Below the pieces are notes generated by a model, which was given only the letters and a program-made list of their open reading frames with translations, was not told the DNA's origin and ran no database searches. DNA of 64,000 nt from Azolla caroliniana (lineage: Eukaryota > Polypodiophyta): positions 14,136,001 to 14,200,000 of the forward strand of contig JBHGNT010000001.1 of the NCBI GenBank assembly GCA_043228905.1. The letters are read 5' to 3'. Positions 9,054-19,928 of this stretch are shown in pieces (positions within the stretch are counted from its first letter, which is position 1; each line of letters starts with the position of its first letter). The position numbers were made by a program, and so were the translations under genes.

Positions 9054-9302
9054 GATATCAATGGATCTCCCGTACAATTTTTGTTTGATTCGGGAAGCTC
9101 ACACAACTTTGTGAATGATCGTTTGGTTCAGATATGGGGAATCCAACCCACCGTAAGTGATCACACCTATACGGTGCACTTGGCTGATGGAAGAGTACAA
9201 TACATCAACGGGGTGATTCATTCATTACGAATTTCTATTGATACTTATATAGAGGAAGTAGACTTCCGTGTAATGAATCTTTGTACCACTGATGTAATAC
9301 TG
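9054..9302 (+). pseudogene. Gypsy-4a aspartic protease, 3'-truncated
   Basis: The active-site motif FDSGSSHNF begins at about 9084 and is followed by a retropepsin-like region (HTYTVHLADG, DVIL). The frame runs 9081-9308. The Gypsy-4b equivalent continues GYPWFYNKN, but here similarity stops after DVIL at about 9300, where the chromodomain tail is joined. The catalytic DSG is intact but the domain is incomplete. Confidence 0.8.
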
Positions 9303-9600
9303 TGTTGAAATTCATCTTGTCTTTCATGTGAGTCGTCTAAAAGAACTTCTAGGTTCTGCCGTCAATACAGTTACAACTGAAACTCTGGTTACTTTTGAAG
9401 AATTATCTTCTAAACCACATGTACCAGAAAGAATTCTCGATGTTAAAACCAAAAAATTACGTACTAAAGAAATCCAAGAATTTAAAATAAAATGGATGGA
9501 TAAATCAATAAAAGATGCCATAGGGGAACACAAAAATACTCTCAAAACTAACTTCCCTAACTTTCCATTGCAAGAGTGCAATGTGTTAAAGAGGGGGAGT
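9303..9600 (+). pseudogene. Gypsy-4a integrase tail with chromodomain remnant
   Basis: Begins VEIHLVFHVSRLKELLG, the linker after the integrase GPY/F module, then has KPHVPERILDVKTKKLRTKE, FKIKWMDKSIKDA and the tail LQECNVLKRG. This is a plant chromovirus chromodomain with the aromatic/KWxD core. The expected TWE before the last helix reads AIGEH here, so the fold is probably damaged. A chromodomain directs integration to methylated-histone chromatin. Confidence 0.8.
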
Positions 9601-9601
9601 A
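9587..9601 (+). other. Polypurine tract of Gypsy-4a
   Basis: AAAGAGGGGGAGTA lies right before the LTR start TGTTAC. The equivalent tract precedes 20766 in Gypsy-4c. Confidence 0.7.
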
Positions 9602-10056
9602 TGTTACTGGTATGACCATATAATATCCCGTGGTGAGAATTTACAGTAGTATTCTATACACGTGGATAAGTGTGAGGGTTAAACGAGAGTGTAAAGAAGG
9701 GGAGGATTACTTTTAATCCTCGGGATTGAGACAACCCATTATGCGAAGTGTGAACTGGCCTGGGGGCCTTGGGTATCGCTATAAATAGGAGGCCTAACTA
9801 CCCTCATTTGATCATCTTGTTGACTACGTCGAGACTCTGTCTTGTGGTGGGTCAACTCTTGTAGCGAGCGCGCCAACACCAGGTACGACTTGACGCCACG
9901 ACGGTGGTATGGGATGCCAATCGAGGCTCGAGTCCGTCTCGATCCCTTCGCTCGAGGGTGGTCGGGTGGATCGACACCTTTCTTTCTCTCTCTCCTTTCT
10001 ATCTAGATCTATATTCTATCGTTATCTAATGCTTACATTAGTCTATGTCTCTAATA
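9602..10056 (+). repeat. 3' LTR of Gypsy-4a
   Basis: Starts TGTTACTGGTATGACC and ends TCTCTAATA. It aligns along its length with the LTRs at 20766-21222 (+) and 19929-20383 (-). A TATA box (CTATAAAT) is at 9779-9786. It joins directly to the truncated integrase of Gypsy-4b at about 10057, so no target duplication can be read. Confidence 0.85.
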
Positions 10057-10059
10057 GGC

Positions 10060-12930
10060 TAACTTAGCGCACTTACCCTTAGAAAATGTCTTAGAATTGT
10101 GAGGTACACGTAAAAATACCTTCTGTCCAGGGTTGAATACACGAGTTTGCCTATGATGATTGGCATAAAAACGCGCTCTATCTTGAGCTGTTTTTATATT
10201 ATCTCATGCAATATGCAACATATCTTGCATATCCCGAAGAAAGTTTTGCGTACTTCGCAACTCATCATGATGCATATTAGCATCAATCGGGGCTCGTGGC
10301 TGAAACCTTACATCAACATAAAAGGACTATATCTCGTTGACGTATGCTTGGAGCTGTTATAAGCAAACTCAAAAATTGGGAGATAACATTCCTATTTTGT
10401 TGGTTTTGTACCAACATATGCTCAAACCATGTCCTCAATAATTTGATTTACTTGTTCTGTCTATCCATAGGATTGAGGATGATCCGTGGAGCTCATGCTC
10501 AACGTAATTTCTAACTTCTTAAAGAATTGTGTCCAGAAGTCACTAGTAAACTTTGGATCTCGATCACTCATGATATCCATCGGTAACTCATAAAAATGAA
10601 ATAACTCATCAACGAATTGGTAAGCCAATTCAGGAGCTGTTACCATGGTTTTAGTAGCAATAAATCTGGCCATTTTAGTTAGTCTATCAACCACAACCCT
10701 AATGGCATCATGGACTTTTTGGGTACGAGGAAGGCTAACAATAAAATCCATGGATATACTTTCCCACTTATTATTGGGAATGTCCAAGGGATGTAAAAGT
10801 CCTGGGGCTTTAAGTCGCTCCGCTTTGTTAACCTGACATTAGTGACATTTAGTCACATAGCTATGTATGTCAGGACACATCTTAGGCCAATAAAATTGAG
10901 TGGAGATGAGAACAACTGTACGATGTATTCCAGGGTGCCCTGCTGAGGGTGCATCATGGCATAAAAAAGAATCCTCTTTTTGACGTCAGGCAAATCTGGA
11001 ACACAAACCTTCCCATTACGGTATAGCAGACTGTTAGCAATGTGGAAGTATTCCTTCAAGGATGTGGTGGTGTCTGTTCCAGACTCAACTCTTGCCCAAT
11101 ATTTGAAAATTAACTGTCATCAGGATACTTTCCTCGAAGGTGATCATAAAGATCTGATGATATTTGAGTGAAGTTAAGCATGTTAACTTCACGGATGCAA
11201 CTTAGTGCATCAGCAACAGTATTCATGGAACCTTTACGATATCGTATGAAAAAATCAAAGTCCTGGATGAGATCAGCCCATCATGCCTTACAACCTTTCA
11301 AGTCTTGTTGGTCACAAAAATATTTCAAGGACTCGTGGTCCGTAGTTACCACAAACCGATTTCCATAAAGATAACGGTGCCATGTTTTGAGCACATGTAT
11401 AACTGCATATAATTCCTTTTCTTGAACGGTATACCGACATTAAGCAGAATCAAGTTTCTTACTCTCGAATGCTATCGGTTTACCATCTTCATATAAGACA
11501 ACACCTATAACATAATCGCTTGCATCGGTTTCAACCTCAAAAGGTTTAGAAGGATCAGGTAAAAGAAGTGAAGGAGCCTTGCACACCAGGTCCTTGAGTT
11601 CCTTAAAGGCGAGGTCTAGTGTAACATTCCACACAATAGGTTTTGTAGAGTTACATGGTTGACCTTTTAGAAGATCAGTAAACGGCGTCGTCAACTGGGA
11701 GTAATTATGAAGGGATTTTCGCAAAAAGCCGACAAAACCAAGGAATGATCGAATTTCTCGATGCGAGAATGATCAATTTCAACTCCTCGTTCGGTTATGA
11801 GATGTCCAAGATAAGTAATTGATTTCTTGAAGAACTCACATTTTGAGATCTTCGCATAAAACGGTTTGTCTCGCAATGTTTGTAAAACAAAGCGAACATG
11901 TTTAACATGTTCTTGTAATGTACGACTATTAACTAAAATATCATCCAAGACAATAGCGACAAATTCTCCAAGTTGTTCTCAGATAATATCATTCATTTCT
12001 TGTTGAAATGTAGCTAGAGCATTGGTCAAACCAAAAGGCATAACCAAAAACTCATAATGGCCATAACGCGTACGAAATGCCATTTTAGGAACATTGTCCT
12101 CACTTATACGAATTTGATGGTAGCCAGTATAGAGATCAAGTTTCGTAAAATACCGAGCTCCCTAGAGACGGTCAATTAGATCGTCAGCCCAGGGCAATGG
12201 ATACGAATTCTTGATCGTCACTTTATTCAAGTGTCCTCTTTCTTTTTAACCAAGAGAACAGGTGCACCCCATGGAGATTTACTACAACGTATATAACCCA
12301 TTCATAAATAGTCCTTGAGTTGCTTAGATACCTCATCCTCTACGGATCGACTTAAGCGATAAGGAGGTATACTTATTGGTGTAACGCCAAGTACAATATC
12401 TATACGATGATCTGGTAGTTCACTCGGAAAAACATCACGAAAATCATTTAAGATTTAATCAAGTTGTTGTTGTTCAAAATATGTTAATTGAACCGAGACA
12501 ATATTGATATTGTAAACGTGAATGTCAAGTACACAATAAAATAGAGTAGAATAAGATAACTCAGATATTGATGGACACGAGGAAACAATTGAGAGGGATT
12601 GTTTTTTGACACATTGAATAAAATGAGTACAATCCTTTAGTACAAAAGTTATTGAATGATGAACCCAATCAATAAATAAAGAAGAGTTTTTATTATAAAA
12701 CCAAGGATAACCCAGTATTACATCGGTGGAACAAATACTTATTACATGGAAGTCTACTTCCTCTAGATAAGTATCAATAGAAATTCCCAATGAATGAATC
12801 GTCTCGTTGATGTATTGTACTCTTCCATCAGCCAAGTGCACTGTATAGGTGTGATCACTTACAGTGGGTTGGATTCCCCATATCTGAACCAAACAATCAT
12901 TGAGAAAGATTAACATTAATCGATATCATT
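10060..12930 (-). pseudogene. Gypsy-4b protease-RT-RNase H-integrase
   Basis: Reading from 12930 down: protease lacking its DSG (it starts at FLNDCLVQIW, just past the active site) with DVILGYPWFYNKN; RT with [13 protein letters not shown] and the active site VLDD near 11940-11951; RNase H with VETDASDY and the EKELYAV and TTDHESLKYF motifs (11724-11280); an integrase zinc-binding region (11059-10853), decayed; the core with Asp in SMDFIV and SDRD and the third-site Glu after an in-frame TAG near 10460; and the C-terminal region to 10060. Many stops and frameshifts, so no active product is expected. Confidence 0.85.
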
Positions 12931-13644
12931 ATATCATGTTAACACCCCTCTAGACGTGGGAGATGAGGTTCAAGATCAGGTTAGTATGGTAACACAAAGG
13001 TGTTTTAAAAACCATGGGGTTGACAATTTAATGTCTTTCCCTGATCTCTATATTGATTTTTTCATGGTGGCTCCTCGAGGCTCAACCATGCATGTTCATG
13101 TCATGAATAGTTTATACACAAAAAAAATGTTAACAATAAACTATGTTTTGGTGCCCACATATGTGGTTTCAGCTCTTTAAGTCCTATTACGATGACCCTG
13201 AAGTGCACATAGAACTTAAGTCTAAACATGTGTTATAGTCATATGTATCAATGATGTTATATGGTCTTGGTTATATTTGAACTTGAGACCTCGAGAACAA
13301 ATACATTAAACACTTGAGCCAACCAAGTAGATTGCTCTTCATTGAATGTTTAATGTTTCATGCATATAAGAGATATGCAAGGCTTTTGCCCATATATGTT
13401 TTTTTAAAAGAAACATATATGTCAAGAGTCTTTATTTCGCCCTCATTTACTACAACTATGTTGGTACGTTAACTAACCTCAAGTCTCGTAATTACGATGG
13501 CATACGCCAAAGTGCAACCTAATGGTCAAGCCAAATGAGCCCTCTTTTCGTAGTAGGCCCACATGGCCCATCACATGGTCACGTCATGACAAATGCCTCA
13601 TAAGAATAATCTCATGGTGGCATCGTATCCATGTAATGAGGGAG
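12931..13644 (-). other. Gypsy-4b leader, inner part
   Basis: Non-coding. 12950-13475 is the reverse complement of the Gypsy-4a leader (7347-7860) with scattered differences, including the tRNA-like segment at about 13293-13345. 13476-13644 continues the leader up to the Copia-2A insertion. The join to the protease at about 12930 removes gag. Confidence 0.7.
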
Positions 13645-13649
13645 GGATG
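13645..13649 (+). other. Target-site duplication of Copia-2A (left)
   Basis: GGATG directly before the 5' LTR. The same five bases follow the 3' LTR at 19050-19054. Confidence 0.9.
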
Positions 13650-14235
13650 TGTTAGGAAACAGGTCCCTCCGGATGAGGAGTACCCGGCTACGGATGACCC
13701 GGTGAGAACCTGATGATGAGTGCCCGACAAGCGCCGGATGATGCAGGCCCAATGAAGAGTGATCACCGGATGAAGGGACATATTCGTAAATATGTTTTTG
13801 AGAGTCCATCGGGGCTATATTTGTAAATAGCCGGAAAGTCATATTAGTATAAATATGACTTAGGGCAAACTGTTGTTTATGGTGTGTGTGTAGTTGTTGT
13901 CATTCTTGTTTTGCGCAAGATTAGAGCGCAACAGTGTACAGAGAGAGAGAGAGAGAAAAAGAAACGAAGAGGTCGTTGCCTCTGATTGTAACCGCCGCCT
14001 GTGGCGAAGATAGTAAGCTCGAGGTCGTGGCCTCGGTGCTTTCTTATTGTACATTCTGACATAGTGATAGTTTGCGGTCTGTGGGCTGTCGTGGTTTTCC
14101 CGAGTTGGGTTTTCCATGTAAACATCCTGTGTACTCTTCTCTCCATTTTTTCGTGCATTCATTCCCGTTTTCTGTCTTTGATTCTAAGCTCGGTTGTGGC
14201 CGAGCGTTGTTCATCGGAGCGTGTAGTTCCTGTCA
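13650..14235 (+). repeat. 5' LTR of Copia-2A
   Basis: TGTTAGGAAA to TTCCTGTCA. It has few U3 repeat units (about 13660-13790), a likely TATA stretch (AGTATAAATATG, about 13847-13858), and a GA run at 13939-13957 in the transcript leader. Confidence 0.92.
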
Positions 14236-14237
14236 AG

Positions 14238-14249
14238 TGGTATCAGAGC
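14238..14249 (+). other. Primer-binding site of Copia-2A
   Basis: A perfect TGGTATCAGAGC starts three bases after the LTR end, with AG between. Confidence 0.9.
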
Positions 14250-14252
14250 GAA

Positions 14253-15224
14253 ATGACACAAAAAATGGACGATTCGTTGGGAGGCATGTTCAAGCTCACC
14301 GGCTGCAACTATTCGGTGTGGAAGTTGAAGATGAGGGACATGCTCGTGGTTAAAGATCTTTGGTTACTGGTTCAGTTTGGGGACAAGAGACCGGACAAAA
14401 TCGATGCCACAATATGGGAGGTGATGCACATGAAGACAACGTCTTACATACGGTGCTTCATCGACATGAGCCTATACAACAACTTCAATGAAGAGAGCAA
14501 GGCTCATGAGCTCTGGGAGAAGATCGACATTATGTTTCAAAACAAAAATGATGTTAATCAGGTTTCGGTATTCCGGAAGCTAGTAAGACTCCGGTACCAA
14601 GATGGTTCTAGCATGGCAGAGCACATGAATGTCTTCCAGGGGCTGATCCACCAAGCAACATCATTGGAAGTACCTCTTGCCGATGAGGTACTAGCACTAC
14701 TCCTGCTTGGTTCCATCCCAGATAGCTGGGAGACGTTGGTTATCACCTTGGGCAACACCGGGCCGGAAGGGAAACGGTTATCCCTAGCAAGAGTGAAGTC
14801 AAGCTTGCTAGATGAGGAGGCGCGTCGGAAAGATAAGGATATGAGCTCCGACTCCAAAGCGCTCCTTACTAAATTAGAACGCGGAAGACATAGAAACCGT
14901 AGTCCCCAGAACCGGGAAAAGTCGGGGACACAGTCAAAATCAAGAGGGGGCCCTACCTGCTTCTATTGTGGCAAGCCAGGACACTTCCAGAAGAACTGTC
15001 AGCATTTCCGAAAAGACAAGGAAACCGACGGTACCGATTCGAAGCGGACACCGGACCGGAACGGTAAAGACCAGAGGGGAACAGACTGGAAGGGAACGGA
15101 CCAGAAGGGAACGACGGCAATCGCGGCAAGTGAAGAAGAGTTGATGCTCATCACTGAGGAGAGTGAGATAAACCTTGCCGGCGACGAGATGACCTGGGTG
15201 GTCAACTCCGGAGCGTCGTTCTAG
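14253..15224 (+). pseudogene. Copia-2A gag and protease start
   Basis: The ATG at 14253 (MTQKMDDSLGG) is chosen because the family start MDDSLGG lies four codons inside, and the frame upstream is LTR. A UBN2-type gag of about 230 residues is followed by the zinc knuckle CFYCGKPGHFQKNC at 14958-14999 and a Lys/Asp/Thr-rich linker. The protease begins at about 15195, but its catalytic Asp is Asn (NSGAS, codon 15204-15206; Copia-2E has DSGAS), and a TAG at 15222 follows. The particle protein itself could still be translated from this open 324-codon stretch. Confidence 0.88.
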
Positions 15225-18200
15225 CTTACCCCGAACCGGAAATGCTTCTCATCCTACTCATCCGGTGATCAGGGTTGTGTCCGGATGGGGAATGAATGTA
15301 CATGCCGAATTGTCGGCATAGGAGACGTGTGGTTGACGACACCAACCGGATGCAAGCAGCTGCTGAAGGATGTCCGACACGTTCTAGAGGTTCGTCTGAA
15401 CCTGATATCAGCCGATCGGCTAGATGATGAAGGCTACACGGGTAGCAGCCGTAATGGTGTTATGAAGTTCAGCAAAGGGAGCCTGATTGTGGCTCGGGCC
15501 CGGAAGGTAAACACACTGTACCTAATGAATGCCCGGTTATGTCCGGAGGAAGTGAACGTTGCATCCGACACTACTGGTGAGCTGTGGCACAAGAGGTTGT
15601 GTCACATGAGTGAGAAGGGGATGAAGAGGCTTGCAGACGACAACCTCATTCCAGTGAAGAACGTGCACTTGGAGAAGTGCACTGATTGTCTGGCTGGTAA
15701 GCAAAACCGGACCTCCTTCCGAACAAGGCCACCGATGAGACGTAATGCACCAGTGGAGTTGGTGCATACTGATGTGTGTCAAGTGGACACGAAGTCACAT
15801 GCAGGATCGCAGTACTTCGTGACGTTCATAGATGACCACAGCCGGAAGCTGTGGGCCACACCGTTGAAGACGAAGGATTAGGTGCTATCCGTCTTCAAAG
15901 AGCTCCACGCGAGAGTGGAAAGAGAAACCGGCCGGAAGCTGAAGGCGGTTCGAGCAAATAATGGAGGTGAATACCGGGGGCAGTTTGAGGAGTACTGTCA
16001 CTCGAAGGGAATCCGGCTCGAATTTACCGTGCCGAAGACGCTCGAACTAAAAAGGCTGGCCGAGAGGATGAACTGGACCATAATGGAGAGGGTCCGGAGT
16101 ATGCTGGCGCATGCAAAACTACCCAAGAAGTTTTGGGCTGAGGCACTGTCGACGGCGACATATGTGATAAACAGATCACACTCAGTACCCTTGGACGGAG
16201 ACACGCCACAAAGAGTCTGGACCGGTAAGGAAGTGTCCTACCGGCATCTGAAGGTATTCGAGTATCTTGCGTATGTGCATGTAGCTAAGGACCAGAGAGG
16301 AAAACTAGATCCAAAGACCCGGCCATGCATATTCCTCGGTTACGGCGATGATGAGTTCGGCTACCGAGTGTGGGACCTGGTCGACAATAAGGTATTCCGG
16401 AGTCGACAATAAGGTATTATCTTCATGGAGGACAAGACGCTCGCTGACTGGGAGTCGGAGAAGAAGATAATGAACTCCAAGTCGACCGGTAAGGATTGAT
16501 TCTACGATGAGCAGACCCAACCGGCAAGAGACCGGTTAGCACTCGAGAAAACAGTCGGTTATGGTGAGGATACCGAACCGGTAGAAGAAGAAGTAGAGGA
16601 AGCTGAAACCGGAACCGGCCAAGACCCGGAATCGGATTCGGATGAAGAGCAAATGGAGGAGCCGGTTACCGAAGCCCAAAGAGGAGATATCCTCTCAGAG
16701 AGAGAAGGCCCCCCCGGAGATTTCTGGATGCACAACATGTGCTGCTGACCAATGAGGGAGAGCCGGAAAGCTTCGAAGAAGCGAAGGATGGCACCCACAA
16801 CCGCAAATGGTTAAGTGCCATGCAGGATGAGATGGATTCCCTGCATGAGAACCATACGTACAAATTGGTGGAATTGCCGAAAGGAAAGCGGGCACTCCGA
16901 AACAAGTGGGTGTACAAGTTGAAATTGGGAGATGCCGGCAACCCCCCGAGATACAAAGCTAGGATCGTGGTGAAGGGGTTCCAGTAGAAGAATGGCGTGG
17001 ACTTCGACGAGATATTTGCCCCAGTAGTAAAGATGACCTCCATCCGGACGGTGCTGACCATAGTGGCAAGCATGGACCTCGAGGTAGAGCAGTTAGACGT
17101 GAAGACGACGTTCCTCCACGGCGACCTCCAAGAGGAGATCTACAATGCAGCAACCGGAGGGATTTGTGAAGAAAGGGAAGGAGCACCTGCTTTGCCGGTT
17201 GAAGAAGAGCCTCTACGGACTGAAGCAAGCTCCTCGGCAATGGTACCGGAAGTTCGACTCCTTGATGACCGATCAAGGGTACCACAAGACGCAGGCCGAT
17301 CATTGCGTATTTGTGAAGAAGTTTGAAGGTGGAGACTTCCTGACACTCCTCTTGTACGTGGACAACATGTTGATCGTCGGATGGGACCAAGCCAAAATAT
17401 GGATGTTGAAGAAGGCTCTCAACCAAACCTTCACGATGAAAGACTTGGGTCCAGCAAGACAGATGTTGGGGATGCATATCATCTGGAACCGGCCAACGAA
17501 GAAACTATGGCTCTCACAGGAGAAATACGTGACAAAGGTGCTTCAGCGGTTCAACATGTCAGATGCGAAACCGGTCGGATCGACACTTCCGGCAAACTGC
17601 ATGTTATCCGGTAAGCAAATCCTGAAGACGAAAGCAAAGAAGGCGGATATGATGAAGGCTCCATATGCTTGTACCGTCGGGAGCTTAATGTACGCAATGG
17701 TGTGTACCCGACCGGATATAGGATATGCAGTCGGAGTGGTGAGCCGGTTTATGAGCAATCCCGGCAAGGAGCACTGGAACGTGGTCAAATGGATACTCCG
17801 TTACTTGAAGGGCACTTCAAATATGTGTCTCTGATTCAGCTCCGGAAAACCTCAACTTGACGGTTTTACCGATTCGGATATGTCGGCTGATGTGGATACC
17901 AGTCGGTCTACATCCGGGTATGTAATGACATATGCAAGGGGAGCTGTTTCGTGGCAGTCGAGGCTCTAGAAGACGGTTGCGTTGTCAACCATGGAGGCGG
18001 AGTACATGGAGGCTCTGGAAGCCGGCAAGGAAATATTATGGATGAAGGACTTCATCGGAGAGCTCGGTATCTGGCAAGATGAATATCGGCTCTATTGCGA
18101 CAGTCAAAGTGCCATCCACCTTGCTAAGAATGCAGCCTACCATTCCCGGTCGAAGCATATCTAGCGAAGGTATCACTGGATCCGGGAAAGAGTAGATGAC

Positions 18201-18320
18201 CAAGAGTTCACGCTGACGAAGATCCACACGGCCGAGAACGGGTCACATATGCTAACCAAAGTACGGACACCTGACAAGCTGGATGCATGTCGGAAGCGGG
18301 TCGGAAGCGGGTCTGACTAG
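15225..18320 (+). pseudogene. Copia-2A integrase-RT-RNase H
   Basis: A pre-integrase domain with H and C pairs (about 15590-15690). Integrase core: first Asp in HTDVCQ; second site RANNGGEY with Asn at 15957-15959 instead of the usual Asp; Glu present in LAERMN. A TAG at 15879 (CAG in Copia-2E) and a stop at 16410 caused by a 15-17-base local duplication (GTCGACAATAAGG). The RT starts near 16740, with a TAG at 16987, a frameshift near 17143, and YVDN instead of YVDD (17355-17366). RNase H spans about 17830-18230 with stops. Three catalytic sites are altered, so the element cannot move by itself. Confidence 0.9.
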
Positions 18321-18339
18321 TAAGACACCCCATGCCGGA

Positions 18340-18353
18340 GTGAAGGGGGAGTT
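18340..18353 (+). other. Polypurine tract of Copia-2A
   Basis: GTGAAGGGGGAGTT directly before the 3' LTR start TGTTAGG. Confidence 0.75.
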
Positions 18354-19049
18354 TGTTAGGAAATAGGTCCCTCCGGATAAGGAGTACCCAGCTACAGATG
18401 ACGAAGACCCGGTGAGAACCGGATGAGTACCCGACTACGGATGACCCGGTGAGAACCGGATTATGAAGACCCGGTGAGAACCGGATGAGGAGTACCCGGC
18501 TACGGATGACCCGGTGAGAACCCGATGATGAGTTCCCGACAAGCGCCGGATGATGCAGGCCCGGTGAAGAGTGATCACCGGATGAAGGGACATATTCGTA
18601 AATATGTTTCTAATAGTCCATCGGGGGTATATTTGTAAATAGCCGGAAAGTCATATTAGTGTAAATATGACTTAGGGCAAACTGTTGTTTATGGTGTGTG
18701 TGTGTAGTTGTTGTCATTCTTGTTTTGCGCAAGATTAGAGCACAATAGTGTACAGAGAGAGAGAGAGACAAAAAAATGAAGAGGTCGTTGCCTCTAATTG
18801 TAACCGCCACCTGTGGCGAAGATAGTAAGCTCGAGGTCATGGCCTTGGTGTTTTCTTATTGTACATTCTGACATAGTGATAGTTTGCGGTCTGTGGGTTG
18901 CCGTGGTTTTTTCCGAGGTGGGTTTTCCACGTAAACATCCTGTGTACTCTTCTCTCCATTTTGTCGTGCATTCATTCCCCGTTTTCTGTGTTTGATTCTA
19001 AGCTCGGTTGTGGCCGAGCGTTATTCATTTGAGCGTGTAGTTCCTGTCA
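18354..19049 (+). repeat. 3' LTR of Copia-2A
   Basis: Same ends as the 5' LTR but 110 bp longer. The extra length is additional copies of the CCGGTGAGAACCGGATGA unit in U3 (about 18375-18560). It is followed by the target duplication GGATG. Confidence 0.92.
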
Positions 19050-19054
19050 GGATG
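19050..19054 (+). other. Target-site duplication of Copia-2A (right)
   Basis: GGATG, identical to 13645-13649. Confidence 0.9.
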
Positions 19055-19134
19055 TTGGATACGTGTGTCATAGGAGCGACCTCACATGAAGTGGGTCAAG
19101 CCCTACGTACTCAAAATCATTATGGTTATAGGCG

Positions 19135-19239
19135 TTTCTTTACGTAAAGAAATATCGAAGTCACCAACGGGGATTTCAACAATAAAAAATTGTTGAAAAA
19201 AGGGATGGTGACAACGCCATTCTCACAAAAATGTGAGAA
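19135..19239. repeat. Three consecutive hairpins in the Gypsy-4b leader
   Basis: Hairpin 1: TTTCTTTACGTAAAGAAA, an 18-base perfect palindrome at 19135-19152. Hairpin 2: stems 19174-19183 and 19189-19198 (TTTCAACAAT and its complement) with a 5-base A loop. Hairpin 3: stems 19220-19227 and 19232-19239 (TTCTCACA and its complement) with an AAAA loop. The sequences are unrelated but the spacing is regular, suggesting RNA structure or protein binding in the transcript leader. Confidence 0.8.
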
Positions 19240-19425
19240 CGGCCACCAAGATCCTTTTCCCGACAAGGACAACATTCGATAGAAATCATGTAATATCAAA
19301 TATACACATATGTTTATTTATCACATATATACGATCAAATACGTATACATGTGACCACATATGTGTATATTAAACAAATTGTTATATTTAATAGCCAAAA
19401 AATGACGTAATCGAGATATGTCATT

Positions 19426-19668
19426 GAGGCATATACCTCTACGCACATGACACATCAAAAAATAAGGGTTAATCGTAATACGCAATTGAGGTATTGACCT
19501 CTTACACATACATGACCAAACGCATATCATTTACAATGTATCGAGGTGTTCACCTCATACGCAAACATAACATATGTTTGTGAACGTAATACGCAATTGA
19601 GGTATTAACCTCGTGCGCATACGACACTCATCACATATTCAATATACGTCAAATGAGGTATTGACCTC
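19426..19668. repeat. Five-fold array of GAGGT-N4-ACCTC palindromes
   Basis: Palindromes of 14 bases at 19426-19439, 19488-19501, 19543-19556, 19599-19612 and 19655-19668. The best copies read GAGGTATTGACCTC. Spacing is 62, 55, 56 and 56 bases, so a roughly 56-bp unit with a conserved palindrome and variable flanks (CGCAATT before, TACGCACATA-like after). The arms are kept while the spacers differ. Confidence 0.85.
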
Positions 19669-19913
19669 ATACACATATGTAAATGTTTTATACAACCAAT
19701 GAATTACCACTACAACATCATTGAATTAATGAAAAAATAAATCTACATATTAACCATACACATAATTAGATTGGGAGAAGAAAGAATAGAAAAAACAAGA
19801 AAGATTACCGAAGTTCTTTTGTTGATCATTATCTAGATCAAGGACGACCGCACATCGATCGATCACCATCAATCAACAAAACAAAAGACAACAAAAGAAA
19901 CATTAGCACATTA

Positions 19914-19925
19914 GCTCTGATACCA
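19914..19925 (-). other. Primer-binding site of Gypsy-4b
   Basis: Minus-strand TGGTATCAGAGC, complementary to initiator Met tRNA, next to the minus-oriented LTR. It shows that 19929-20383 is a 5' LTR. Confidence 0.88.
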
Positions 19926-19928
19926 ACT

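Larger units (their letters stand above)
7347..10056 (+). mobile_element. Gypsy-4a, deleted chromovirus copy
   Basis: Plus-strand Ty3/gypsy remnant. In order: leader (7347-7984), gag, protease up to about 9302, a direct join to the chromodomain end of integrase (9303-9600), a polypurine tract and a 3' LTR (9602-10056). RT, RNase H and most of integrase are deleted. There is no 5' LTR, because the leader begins directly at the palindrome edge. It belongs to the same family as Gypsy-4b and 4c and is related to Gypsy-3. Confidence 0.8.
13650..19049 (+). mobile_element. Copia-2A, complete Ty1/copia element
   Basis: 5.4-kb element with 5' LTR 13650-14235 (586 bp), primer site, gag-pol, polypurine tract and 3' LTR 18354-19049 (696 bp), flanked by the perfect 5-bp duplication GGATG. 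The LTRs differ in length because of extra U3 repeat units in the 3' copy. It is inserted in the Gypsy-4b leader. All coding domains are present but inactivated. Confidence 0.95.
19055..19913 (-). other. Gypsy-4b leader, outer part, with hairpin arrays
   Basis: Non-coding sequence between the primer site and the Copia-2A insertion. It contains three separate hairpins (19135-19239) and a five-fold array of short palindromes (19426-19668), listed separately. The rest is AT-rich with no clear frame. Confidence 0.7.
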
